Below are positions 48,956-56,802 of a stretch of DNA of 64,000 nt, in pieces (position 1 is the stretch's first letter; every line of letters starts with the position of its first letter). Location of the stretch: positions 3,596,001 through 3,660,000 of the forward strand of contig CP036163.1 of the NCBI GenBank assembly GCA_019056595.1. Direction: 5' to 3'. The notes under the pieces were generated by a model, which was given only the letters and a program-made list of their open reading frames with translations, had not been told where the DNA came from and ran no database searches. The translations under genes and the position numbers were made by a program. The stretch is from Pectobacterium atrosepticum (GTDB lineage Bacteria > Pseudomonadota > Gammaproteobacteria > Enterobacterales > Enterobacteriaceae).

Positions 48956-49473
48956 CTCTTACTTGAGAGTTTACTCACTTAGTTGCGTGTCCACTATTGT
49001 TGGGGAGGATCACACAGCTGTTTAAATTGACCGGTATGCACATCTTTAATCCATAAACCTGCTTCGCAACGACTACTTTTCCCTTTGGATGGCCCGGGAA
49101 AAACAATTTCATAGTCGGATGTGTAATTAATCACGTCATCGGGGAACAGATAAACGTATACGTCAAAAATATTAACGATGGAAAGAAATCCCAAAACAAA
49201 GCCACCTAGGAACATTTCGAGCATGTGTTTTAGTTTTTTCTTTATCGATTGAGAGTAGAGCGCTCGGACAGAAAAAATCAGCCCCAGAACGAGTCCAAAG
49301 GTAAGATAGAGGGCGAAGTCTGGAAGTGTCTTTATCAATATTGTGCTACGCGACAGATTCGAAGCCCAAAGCATGTACCAGAGAATCGGTAACATGATGG
49401 ATAAAACGAGGAGAATAACGAGAAAATCCTTGGATAATAAATAGGTTATCGATTTTTTATAGAGACGTTGCAT

Positions 49474-50327
49474 CTATCCATGACCTTGTATCAACAGCTT
49501 GTTTTGTTGGTATGTTACATGACTTTGCCACTTAGAGAACCAAGATGGTTACTTGTTATTGCTTATTGGCCTATGCGCTACTGCTTAATAAAATAAATCA
49601 TTATATTCAACCCATTGTCGTTGTAGGGTATTACCGCAACAATACAAGGCTATTTAATTTATTCAGAAGGGTTCGTTATAAACCACTTGATACTAAATAG
49701 CCTCACCTATTGTTGCTCCATTTTAGCCCTGTCGTGCTGGGGGAAGTTGAGGTAAATGGCTATCTTTATTTTTTAAAATGTTAATTCTGAATCCAGATCT
49801 GTAGTGTGTACCTAAACGTATACCAGTACAGATAACTGTGCTTCGTGATGTTCATATTTTGAACTCTTTCGAAGAGGGACTTTGACAAAACCTACGCAAT
49901 AAAAAAGAATTATGGAAAAACTGATTGTAGTATTCATTTTTTAATCTAACTGATTAATGATTTATATAGTGATGACTATGTTGTTAGTTGACCTAAACTA
50001 ACTAACCAGCTGTTATTAAAAGTCTTTCTTCTAAGAAAATATTAGTCTTAAGCAGCGCAGATATTCCAGAGGTACTATATATGTAATGAACATTGAAAAT
50101 AATAGGAAGTCCTGTAAGTATGCCTTGCTAAAATAAAATGACATAATTTTTTTAAAATTAAAGTGTTGTTCTATTAAAAATAGCATATTAAATATCATAA
50201 GTTATTTTGTGAATTAAAGTAATTAGCGCTGTGTTATTTAGTGTTGTATCTTTTATTTTTGTATGAGGTTTTTTTATATGTAAGTTTAAAGTTTTTTCAA
50301 TCGACATGAAATGTATGATTAAATGTG
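49474..50327. other. AT-rich intergenic region without a gene
   Basis: About 850 bp of very AT-rich sequence. I see no supported gene. It contains one copy of a repeat with core CCTAAACGTATACCA (49809-49831), the partner of a copy at 52408-52430. The base composition is unlike the chromosome to the left of 46,600 and matches the cassette that follows. Confidence 0.55.
49809..49831. repeat. 23-bp direct repeat, copy 1
   Basis: 21 of 23 bases match the copy at 52408-52430, including the core CCTAAACGTATACCA. The two copies enclose the GT51/beta-protein cassette and the primase remnant. Confidence 0.6.
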
Positions 50328-50960
50328 TTATAAAAAGTTTTTTAATAACAAGTTTTCTATGTGTTTATATCTTGCAGTGTGCTTTTTAGAATGATTGCTA
50401 TCCGCAATGATTGGTTTGGGGTATTTAAGGTATGCAATGCATTTCGATTCAAAAAAATCTACTGAATCGCTTTTTATTTTCTCTATTCCTAAAGTCCCAA
50501 TCATACCACTACCGTAATAAGCACAGCTTAGATAACTAATAGATATTATATTTTTAGGTACTAATTGGTTTAACATAACAGCTAATACTTGTTCCCGTAT
50601 TTTCCTTCGTAGCGTTCGCTCATAACGTTGAGTTATGGTTCTAACAAATTGTTGCTCTATAGTGCTTGCTCCCTGATATTTCCCATATAATATGCGTAAT
50701 TTTATAACACGCAGTATAGCCAACAGGTCAACACCAAAATGAAGGCTGTTTCTGTGATCTTCTGAAATCACTAATGCTTTTATTAATTGGTTCGTGATTG
50801 ATGAATTTTCATTTCCTTGCGTTGCATGAATATACGTTAGACATTTTTTCAAATCTTTAATAAGTGGTTTGTAATTAACCAGTTTTAAGAGGAATATTAT
50901 TGTAAATATCGGGATGGTGAAGAGTGCGAAGGATGTTCTGTAAATTTTGAATCTTGACAT
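50328..50960 (-). CDS. Stand-alone GT51 peptidoglycan transglycosylase-like membrane protein
   Basis: About 210 residues from the ATG ending at 50960 after AAAAGG; a frame opening at 51044 would overlap the upstream gene more. One N-terminal membrane segment ('FALFTIPIFTIIFLLKLV') anchors it. The GT51 signatures follow: 'ALVISEDHRNSLHFGVDLLAI' with the catalytic-type Glu-Asp pair, then 'GASTIEQQFVRTITQRYERTLRRKIREQVLAVML'. It lacks the penicillin-binding transpeptidase domain and is shorter than MtgA. It could polymerise or sense lipid II. It overlaps the preceding gene and shares its low GC, so the pair is probably one transcript. No fixed role is known to me. Confidence 0.75.
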   Translation of the reverse strand: MSRFKIYRTSFALFTIPIFTIIFLLKLVNYKPLIKDLKKCLTYIHATQGNENSSITNQLIKALVISEDHRNSLHFGVDLLAILRVIKLRILYGKYQGASTIEQQFVRTITQRYERTLRRKIREQVLAVMLNQLVPKNIISISYLSCAYYGSGMIGTLGIEKIKSDSVDFFESKCIAYLKYPKPIIADSNHSKKHTARYKHIENLLLKNFL

Positions 50961-51517
50961 ATTATAGAGCCTTTTGAATCTGCAGAACTTGAAAAGAAAC
51001 TTCCACTGAACAATTTTGATTCTCTTTTTTTCCAAACTTTCCATTTGAATGGATCGTTATTTTTTAAATAGATATAGTGAGAAAAGGATCTTAAACTGCC
51101 ATTTTCTTCAATGTGTATGTGTATCTTATGAGGTCTTAGATATCGTCTTTCTATTCTTCCTGTTACTTTTCCTCTACTTCTGAATTTTCCAGTATACAAC
51201 CAATCTCCCTTGATAGGGGCTGTCTCTGCTGTTTTTTCAGAGGTTCCCTCTATAATGCTTCCATCAGAGTAAATTATTAATGTATAATAAATAATTATGT
51301 TTTTGTATGGATTGTAAGATGATTCTGTTGTCGTTGATTTAAGATAGAAAACTCCAGATAATTTTGGCGGTATTCTGAAAAATTCTTTTATGAAAAACAA
51401 TATAAAAGCAACAATAATAGCTGAAACGATAGAACCATAATTATCAGGTTGATGAACTACTTTATTTATATAATTAAATGTTAAGGAAGTGAATTCAAGA
51501 AAATTGCAAATAATCAT
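50897..51517 (-). CDS. Membrane-anchored beta-strand-rich protein of unknown function
   Basis: 206 residues. A membrane segment ('YGSIVSAIIVAFILFFIKEF', about 27-46) is followed by many short strands: 'LSGVFYLKSTTTE', 'KNIIIYYTLIIYSDGSIIEGTSEK', 'GDWLYTGKFRSRGKVTGRIERRYL', 'KIHIHIEENGSLRSFSHYIYL'. The layout (membrane helix plus small beta-barrel) recalls Cap15-type CBASS effectors, but no cyclase gene is present, so this is only a resemblance. It overlaps the downstream GT51 gene by 64 bp, suggesting coupled translation. Confidence 0.65.
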   Translation of the reverse strand: MIICNFLEFTSLTFNYINKVVHQPDNYGSIVSAIIVAFILFFIKEFFRIPPKLSGVFYLKSTTTESSYNPYKNIIIYYTLIIYSDGSIIEGTSEKTAETAPIKGDWLYTGKFRSRGKVTGRIERRYLRPHKIHIHIEENGSLRSFSHYIYLKNNDPFKWKVWKKRESKLFSGSFFSSSADSKGSIICQDSKFTEHPSHSSPSRYLQ

Positions 51518-51819
51518 AATAAATCCTAACTATTTATGTTATAAAAACACTGGGTTCTCAGCATTGCGCTCACAGCATCTTTCATTAAACCATTGAAATC
51601 TTATTTAAGTAATATGAATATAATATCCTTAAAATATCTCATTTAAAAGGGTTCTAGAACAATTAATTACTTTATCTATTTATTTTAATTAAGCCTTAAA
51701 AAACATATAGTTAGTTTGCAGGCGGTCATGAGATGGTTAGGAAGATGAAAATTTTTAGATCTACCGTCTAATATTGATAAACTGGCCTGATTCGGTTTTA
51801 TTGAGTAAGTAATTTAGGC

Positions 51820-52240
51820 TTAGTACTTCGGCAACCAATCCACCTCACTGTCGTCGTTTAATGTAAGATTAGTTTGCACATTCCCTGATTTGTCTTGCGC
51901 TTCAAAAATTCAATCTCATACTCCTTTAACGTTTGCGGCACTGCCCGACCAAAAGCCGTCATGCTCATAGGGCGCTCATGCCCTCGCGCTTCCATCATAC
52001 ACGAAAGGTAAGCGTGATAGAGGTACTTGCGCGGGTTAGCAGGATGCCAATATAGAGGGCATTAGTCGCACTGGCAGACAGCAGGTAACCGCAGAAATCA
52101 ACTAAAGGATCGGCGCTGCGTTTTATCTCCAATGCCTCATTGGAATTCTGCTGTATCTGTAACAGCGCGTGCGTCATCGGGAACGGCAAAGCGTTGCATC
52201 AAGTGGTGAACAATGATGACCAGTTCCTGACCTATTTTCT
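51820..52240 (-). pseudogene. Decayed 3' fragment of a P4-type alpha primase gene
   Basis: Read on the minus strand, fragments in shifting frames match the last 140 or so codons of the intact alpha gene at 54465-56792. Examples are 'EALEIKRSADPLVDFCGYLLS' here against 'EALEIKRQADPLVDFCGYLLA' there, followed by remnants of the 'KYLYHAYLSFMESHG' and 'SMTAFGRAVPQTLKEYE' regions. The degree of divergence shows a different P4-like element, not a recent duplication. It is followed by a terminator-like hairpin. Confidence 0.82.
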
Positions 52241-52252
52241 CTACTACGGACA

Positions 52253-52289
52253 CAAAAAAAACCGCAGGGCTTGCGCCATGCGGGTTTTT
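52253..52289. terminator. Terminator-like hairpin
   Basis: An A-run, AACCGCA-gggcttgcgcca-TGCGGGTT and a T-run (one G-T-type imperfection), at the junction between the primase remnant and the AbiE module. It could work in both directions. Confidence 0.6.
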
Positions 52290-52407
52290 CGTACTTCATC
52301 GGACTTATCTGGTAATACCCGATGTCTAAATTGGGCTGGGGAATCTGAATAATTCACATAACATCATGATATTTATGTTTTAAGTATGAGTTTAGACTTT
52401 GTTGGTA

Positions 52408-52430
52408 TACCTAAACGTATACCAATGCAG
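52408..52430. repeat. 23-bp direct repeat, copy 2
   Basis: This is the partner of 49809-49831. Here the core also forms a palindrome, GGTATAC-ctaaa-cGTATACC. Confidence 0.6.
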
Positions 52431-52512
52431 AAAAGTGATAGGTTTTTTTGCTAACGTTCTCACCCTACTAGCCCCACCTTTTTGTTACCTCAATCTATGA
52501 CGATTCTTTGAT

Positions 52513-52593
52513 AAGTACACGTGAATATCACTTTTTAGTGGTATTGGCGTCAACTTGACGGATGGCTTCTATTTAAGTATACGTGAATAACAC
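52513..52593. promoter_or_regulatory. Paired 19-bp repeats upstream of abiEi (candidate operator)
   Basis: AAGTACACGTGAATATCAC (52513-52531) and AAGTATACGTGAATAACAC (52575-52593) differ at two positions and are spaced 62 bp apart. AbiEi antitoxins are known to repress their own operon by binding repeats in the promoter. These are good candidates, the second lying 30 bp before the start. Confidence 0.6.
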
Positions 52594-52622
52594 AATTATG
52601 TGGTTTTCATGTGGACTTATGA

Positions 52623-53168
52623 ATGGACAGGATCACTGCTATTGAGCGTTTAAATGCTTTCGATAAGCAAGGGCGTTATGTCTTCACCTCCCGCGATTTA
52701 GCCAAGATTTTCCATGAAGATACGCCCAGAGCGTTTAATGCTGGGCTAAATCGTTTGGTAAAAGATGGCATTCTTACCCGTGCGATTCGCGGCGTGTACG
52801 TTTACAACCATGCCAAAAGCAAAGATGCCTATACGCTTGAGCGCATCGTGTTAGCGCTACGCCGTGGTGAATATAACTATCTTAGCCTTGAATCCGCATT
52901 GTCTGAATATGGTGTGATTTCTCAAATCCCGATTGACCGGATCACGGTGATGACTACCGGACGTTCCGAAGAACATAAAACGCCTTTTGGGGTGATTGAA
53001 TTTACCCATACCAAGCGGCCCCCAGAGCAGATTTTGCAGGATACCTATTTTGGCAATTCCCCGTTACGGCAAGCGACGAAGAAAACCGCCGTGAGGGATT
53101 TACGCCGCGTTGGGCGCAATACCCACCTGATTGACGAATCGGAGCTATATCATGAATCAGAAAGTTAA
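52623..53168 (+). CDS. abiEi: AbiEi-family type IV antitoxin
   Basis: 181 residues. An N-terminal winged-helix ('RYVFTSRDLAKIFHEDTPRAFNAGLNRLVKDGILTRAIRGVYV') is followed by the AbiEi C-terminal domain ('YLSLESALSEYGVISQIPIDRITVMTTGR', 'PFGVIEFTHTKR'). It neutralises the AbiEii nucleotidyltransferase indirectly and represses its own promoter. Its end overlaps the start of the abiEii remnant by 17 bp, the usual coupled layout. The toxin is gutted, so this is now an orphan antitoxin. Confidence 0.88.
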   Translation: MDRITAIERLNAFDKQGRYVFTSRDLAKIFHEDTPRAFNAGLNRLVKDGILTRAIRGVYVYNHAKSKDAYTLERIVLALRRGEYNYLSLESALSEYGVISQIPIDRITVMTTGRSEEHKTPFGVIEFTHTKRPPEQILQDTYFGNSPLRQATKKTAVRDLRRVGRNTHLIDESELYHESES

Positions 53169-53497
53169 CTTTGCCGAATTGGTCAGCAAAGCGGTGGAAT
53201 CAGCCGAGCTTGAAGGCTTGCGCAATGTGGTGGAGAAGGAGCTTTTGCACTACGACATCCTCTATTGTTTGGATAATGCGGGCTTGCTGGAGCAGCTTAC
53301 TTTTCAGGGAGGGACATCGTTAAGGCTGTGTCATGGCGCAAACCGCTATGCGGCGATTCCTGCCACAAGCAGTATTTGATAGAACGTTAGGGAGTGAGGC
53401 TTTTAGCCAATATTTAAGCAGCGAATTAAAAGCACTCTTAAGTGCGTTACAGCAAGCGTTAAAAGGAGAGGGCGGGAAAGTGCCGTTCGTCATGTAA
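53152..53497 (+). pseudogene. abiEii: AbiEii-family toxin, internal deletion
   Basis: The first 65 or so residues are normal ('FAELVSKAVESAELEGLRNVVEKELLHYDILYCLDNAG', 'LTFQGGTSLRLCHGANRY'), up to the start of the nucleotidyltransferase GS-motif. The Asp residues that should follow ('SEDIDF'-type) are missing. The sequence resumes in another frame with a C-terminus-like stretch ('LPQAVFDRTLGSEAFSQYL') that ends at 53497. About 180-200 residues of a normal toxin are lost, so the protein cannot be active. Confidence 0.82.
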
Positions 53498-53510
53498 GCG
53501 TCAGTAGCCA

Positions 53511-53628
53511 AAATAAAAAGATTTTGCACAAAACTGTTCACTCTCTTCACTATGGTTTTTTATTTTTACTAATCAATACATTAATGGGTGATGAGTTGGT
53601 GAACAGGTGACGAGTGACTCATCACCTT
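53511..53628. repeat. P4 crr-like direct repeat, copy A (118 bp)
   Basis: It matches copy B at 54292-54409 along its whole length with scattered differences. Both contain ACAAAACTGTTCACT near the start and GGTGAACAGGTGA-GAGT-ACTC-TCACCTT at the end. TGTTCACC-type octamers are the iterons bound by P4 alpha protein. In P4 the cis replication region (crr) consists of two directly repeated blocks of about 120 bp lying downstream of alpha. Position and size agree. Confidence 0.8.
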
Positions 53629-53679
53629 GATGGCAGATAGGCCATATAACAAAAAGCTGTAAATGTAAGATATTCGCGC

Positions 53680-53964
53680 TTATAGTCGGTCTTTGGCTGC
53701 TTGATAAACCTCTGAGCGTTCACGCTTGCCCACAGCTAAAACCAGTACTACGATCTCATGCTCAAGCACTTGATACACTAGCCGATAGCCAGCGGAACGA
53801 AGTTTGATTTTGTAGCAGTCAGCCATTCCATGAAGTCGGTTGGCGGGAACGTGGGGATTTTGTAAAACCGCTTTCAGCTTTTTGGTGAACAGCTCCCGCA
53901 CGGGTGCACCCAGCTTCTTAAATTCTTTCAGCGCGTGCTCTTCAAACTCCAGCTTATAACTCAT
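53680..53964 (-). CDS. relE: RelE-family mRNA-interferase toxin
   Basis: 94 residues, very close to E. coli RelE along its whole length ('FEEHALKEFKKLGAPVRE', 'NRLHGMADCYKIKLRSAGYRLVYQV', 'VLAVGKRERSEVYQAA'). The Lys/Arg residues of the catalytic face, including the two conserved Arg in 'RSAGYRLVY', and the C-terminal Tyr are kept, so it is probably active. It cuts mRNA on the ribosome. It overlaps its antitoxin gene by 11 bp. Confidence 0.93.
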   Translation of the reverse strand: MSYKLEFEEHALKEFKKLGAPVRELFTKKLKAVLQNPHVPANRLHGMADCYKIKLRSAGYRLVYQVLEHEIVVLVLAVGKRERSEVYQAAKDRL

Positions 53965-54205
53965 CCAGATCGACCTTCACACGTTTCCCCTTCATCCGGG
54001 AGCGGGCAATTTTGGCAAGTTCGATATCTTCCTGATAGTCGGCCAGCGCTTCCCATGTTTCCGGGGAAACATAATAGCCAGAGATACGGCCATTGGTTAA
54101 CACGGCTACAGGCTCGCCGTTAGCTTCTTTCAACGCTGCATTGGGCGATTTTTTAAAGTCGCTAATACTCACGGCAGCATTGGCAAGAATAGGTTGCACG
54201 GACAT
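53954..54205 (-). CDS. Phd/YefM-family antitoxin for RelE
   Basis: 83 residues. The N-terminal Phd/YefM DNA-binding fold reads 'ANAAVSISDFKKSPNAALKEANGEPVAVLTNGRISGYYVSPETWEAL'. The C-terminal Arg/Lys/Asp tail ('ARSRMKGKRVKVDLDEL') would wrap the toxin. This antitoxin type paired with a RelE-like toxin is the StbDE/RelBE-like arrangement. A palindrome 13 bp upstream is the probable autoregulatory operator. Confidence 0.9.
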   Translation of the reverse strand: MSVQPILANAAVSISDFKKSPNAALKEANGEPVAVLTNGRISGYYVSPETWEALADYQEDIELAKIARSRMKGKRVKVDLDEL

Positions 54206-54218
54206 AATCAGCCTCTTT

Positions 54219-54240
54219 TAAGTATGATATTTGATACTTA
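54219..54240. promoter_or_regulatory. Palindromic operator of the toxin-antitoxin pair
   Basis: TAAGTAT-gatatttg-ATACTTA, a perfect 7-bp inverted repeat 14 bp upstream of the antitoxin start. It fits an antitoxin binding site over the promoter. Confidence 0.65.
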
Positions 54241-54291
54241 ATTTAGCACTTAATCAAAAAATCAGCAACGCTATGGTATAAACGTGACACC

Positions 54292-54409
54292 AAATAAAAA
54301 AATTTTTCACAAAACTGTTCACTATCTTCACTACGGATTTTTATTTCTATTAATCAATTAATTACATAGTGATGAGTCGGTGAACAGGTGATGAGTAACT
54401 CGTCACCTT
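54292..54409. repeat. P4 crr-like direct repeat, copy B (118 bp)
   Basis: This is the partner of 53511-53628. It lies 56 bp from the alpha stop, the side and distance expected for crr. The toxin-antitoxin pair occupies the 663 bp between the copies, whereas in P4 the two blocks are only about 60 bp apart. Confidence 0.8.
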
Positions 54410-54428
54410 TGAAGTGTTTGGACGTAAA

Positions 54429-54450
54429 AAAACCGGCCGGAGCCGGTTTT
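54429..54450 (-). terminator. Rho-independent terminator of the alpha operon
   Basis: On the minus strand AAAACCGGC-TCCG-GCCGGTTTT is followed by more T, 15 bp after the alpha stop. Confidence 0.9.
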
Positions 54451-54464
54451 GTCGTTTCTGGTGT

Positions 54465-56792
54465 CTACCTCGCTATCTCGCATTTGGGCAGCCAGTCAGC
54501 GTCGGATTCGTCTTTCAGTTCAAGGTTAGTCTGTATGCCCTGATTGGTTCGCCCCTTGAGATACGTCTGCCCATATTCCGACATCATGTTCGGCAGCACC
54601 TTACCAAACGCCGTCAGGCTGATAGGCTTCTGGTGGCCGTGCGACTCCATAAAGGACAGGTAGGCATGGTACAGGTATTTACGCGGGTTACGGGGCGTGA
54701 TGTTGGCGTTGCCCATATACAGCCCGGTGGTGTCGCCATGTGCCAGCAGGTAGCCGCAAAAATCAACCAGCGGGTCAGCCTGCCGTTTGATTTCCAGCGC
54801 CTCAGCGGAGTGTTGCTGTGCCTGTAACAGCGTCCGGGCATCGTTCGGGTCAGCAAAGCGTTTCATCAGGTGACGCACAATCACCGCCAGTTCTGCGCGG
54901 ATTTTCTCTTTCAGCTTGGGGTCGCGTTCGCTGGCCGGGATGGTTTCGCCGAAGTGGATAATCACCCGGCGACGGGACACGCCGCCGCTGCGGTCGCTAA
55001 AGCGCATCGGCGAGTTATTGACGGCCAGAATCACCGCCGGAATACGGGTGGAATAGGCATCACGGTATTTCGGGTCAACCATCACCGCATCGCCGCCGGT
55101 AATGGCTTTAATGCCTGCACCGTCACCGCTCCATTTTTCTTGGTCAGGCAGGACGATTAACGAGAAGCCGATAATCGACGAGCGTTCACGGGACGATTCA
55201 ATGGTGTTGATGGTCGCCGCCGTGGTGTTGTCCTCCCCGGCCAGCATGGTGGCAATTTCTGCCAGAATACTTTTTCCACTGCCGCCGGGGCCGGTGACCT
55301 CAAGAAACAGTTGCCAGTCGTAGCAGTTCGCCAGCACCATAAACAGCGCGGCCAGAATACGCTCCTGCTTATCCGCGTGGTTCCCGGCGGCACGGGTCAG
55401 CCAGCGCCAGAAGTGCGGGGCGTTATCCGCAAGGTTTTCCCCAGCCTTAAACGGCGTGTAATCCACATCATTGACGGTATTCAACCAGTGCTCCCGGCGA
55501 TGCGGTTTAAATTCACCGCTGGCAGTATCAAACACCCCGTTACGAAAACCGATTAACCGGCGCTGGGGCTTCTCCTGCGTCGGGATAATCAGTTTCAGGG
55601 TGTCCAACACGCTGCCAATGCCGGACGCGGTAAAGGGGGCGTGTATCTTCTGAAACAGCGCTGCGATATCCCGGCTTAACAGGCGATAGGGCAACACTTT
55701 CCACGCACCATTCTGATACTGGAAGAAGGTTTCCACGAAGGCGTCAATCGCCAGTGTGTCGCGGTAGTGGTCGCGTATCTTCTCTGCTTTCTCGCTGGCG
55801 CTCATGGCCTTGAATTCAGCCTCGCCCAGCGACGCAAACGGGCTGACTGGCTCCGGCTGGGTAAACACGTCCAGGTGCTGCCGGGTGGCGTCAGCACCCT
55901 CGGCACGATAGACATCATTCCAGTCACCAAACACCGGCGGCAGCGCGACACGGCCATTCACAGCCGCGGCGGCTTGTTCGGCTTTGGTCTGGCCGGTGCC
56001 GTTCTCGTCCCGGTCAGCGGCTATCAGCAGCGTGACCGCCGGGTGGCGGGTTTTCAGCTCACGGGCAAGGGACGGCAGGTTGTTGGCACTGAGCGCGACA
56101 TACACCGTATCACCGGTTAACTGATGCAGCGTTAAGCCCGTGGCGTAGCCCTCAGCCAGCCAGATAACGCTGGCCTGCTTACCGCTGAAAGCGTGAAAGG
56201 TGCCTTTGACCTGTCCACCTTTTAACGTGCGCTTGTCACCCTGTGCATTGATAAGCTGGAGATTCACCACTTCACCGTCCGGTGTGGTCAGCGGCACCAG
56301 TACATCGCCGGGCTGATAGGTGATACCGCCCACGCGCAGCGGCTTACCCTGTAGGGTTGGCACGGCGCTATCCGGCCAGCCTTTGACGCTGAGATACGCG
56401 TTGCCGGGTTGTGTCACCGCCTCTTTCAGTTTCGCCTGTGCCTGAACCGCCGCCCGTTGCCGGGCGGCCTCGCTGTCTTCTTCATCGGGTGTTGACGCTG
56501 CCGGACTGTCCGGCAGATCGCCCAGCCATGCGCCCACTTTCAGGGCGGCTTCTGTCGGCGTCAGCTTCAGCACTTTTTCAACCAGATTCAGGCCATCCCC
56601 CGCGCCGCACTGGTTACAAATCCATGTGCCGCGCCCTTCCTTGTTATCGAAGCGGAAACGGTCTGTGCCCTCGCACATCGGGCAGGCGGTATGCTGCCCG
56701 GTGGCATCAATGCGGATACCCACTGCGGGGAGCAGTTGCGGCCAATGGCCGCTGGCGCGTTTCACAGTCTGTGTCACGGTAAGGTGTGCCAT
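54465..56792 (-). CDS. P4-type alpha replication protein (primase-helicase)
   Basis: 775 residues, close to phage P4 alpha (777). An N-terminal zinc-binding primase region ('CPMCEGTDRFRFDNKEGRGTW' with later 'CNQCGAGDG') comes first. A Toprim-like part follows ('VIWLAEGYATGLTLHQLTG', 'LLIAADRDENGTGQTKAEQAA'). The SF3 helicase core has Walker A 'GPGGSGKSILAE' near residue 500, and the C-terminus is the iteron-binding part. It primes, unwinds and recognises the origin of the satellite. It ends the leftward operon that starts at alpA and the immunity leader. The crr-like repeats lie downstream. Confidence 0.95.
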   Translation of the reverse strand: MAHLTVTQTVKRASGHWPQLLPAVGIRIDATGQHTACPMCEGTDRFRFDNKEGRGTWICNQCGAGDGLNLVEKVLKLTPTEAALKVGAWLGDLPDSPAASTPDEEDSEAARQRAAVQAQAKLKEAVTQPGNAYLSVKGWPDSAVPTLQGKPLRVGGITYQPGDVLVPLTTPDGEVVNLQLINAQGDKRTLKGGQVKGTFHAFSGKQASVIWLAEGYATGLTLHQLTGDTVYVALSANNLPSLARELKTRHPAVTLLIAADRDENGTGQTKAEQAAAAVNGRVALPPVFGDWNDVYRAEGADATRQHLDVFTQPEPVSPFASLGEAEFKAMSASEKAEKIRDHYRDTLAIDAFVETFFQYQNGAWKVLPYRLLSRDIAALFQKIHAPFTASGIGSVLDTLKLIIPTQEKPQRRLIGFRNGVFDTASGEFKPHRREHWLNTVNDVDYTPFKAGENLADNAPHFWRWLTRAAGNHADKQERILAALFMVLANCYDWQLFLEVTGPGGSGKSILAEIATMLAGEDNTTAATINTIESSRERSSIIGFSLIVLPDQEKWSGDGAGIKAITGGDAVMVDPKYRDAYSTRIPAVILAVNNSPMRFSDRSGGVSRRRVIIHFGETIPASERDPKLKEKIRAELAVIVRHLMKRFADPNDARTLLQAQQHSAEALEIKRQADPLVDFCGYLLAHGDTTGLYMGNANITPRNPRKYLYHAYLSFMESHGHQKPISLTAFGKVLPNMMSEYGQTYLKGRTNQGIQTNLELKDESDADWLPKCEIAR

Positions 56793-56802
56793 GCGTTGCC
56801 CC

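Larger units (their letters stand above)
47769..49012 (-). mobile_element. IS3-family insertion sequence (1244 bp)
   Basis: The ends match as inverted repeats: TGATCCTaCCCA... at the left and TGATCCTcCCCA... on the opposite strand at the right, both running into GTGGACACG. CAC flanks it on both sides (47766-47768 and 49013-49015), a 3-bp target duplication. It contains intact orfA and orfB. It interrupts a small membrane protein gene. Confidence 0.92.
47648..49473 (-). pseudogene. Small membrane protein gene split by an IS3-family insertion
   Basis: The 5' part (49473 to about 49013) encodes 150 residues with two or three membrane segments ('DFLVILLVLSIMLPILWYML', 'FALYLTFGLVLGLIFSVRAL', 'MFLGGFVLGFLSIVNIFDVYVYLF'). 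The open frame now ends in IS sequence (...CDPPQQ-stop). Removing the IS and one CAC duplication rejoins '...FKQL' to 'CTNRETLFKKRRQGMDELW' and onward to a stop at 47648-47650, giving about 193 residues. It resembles DUF1240-like enterobacterial membrane proteins only in general shape. No partner gene is present. Confidence 0.75.

Noticed and set aside
50961..51044. Longer start for the GT51 protein
   Set aside because: It would add a basic stretch encoded inside the upstream gene and lacks a ribosome-binding site. The ATG ending at 50960 is directly followed by the membrane anchor.
50897..51517. CBASS effector (Cap15) call for the beta-rich protein
   Set aside because: Only the general layout is similar; there is no cyclic-nucleotide synthase gene nearby. 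Kept as unknown.
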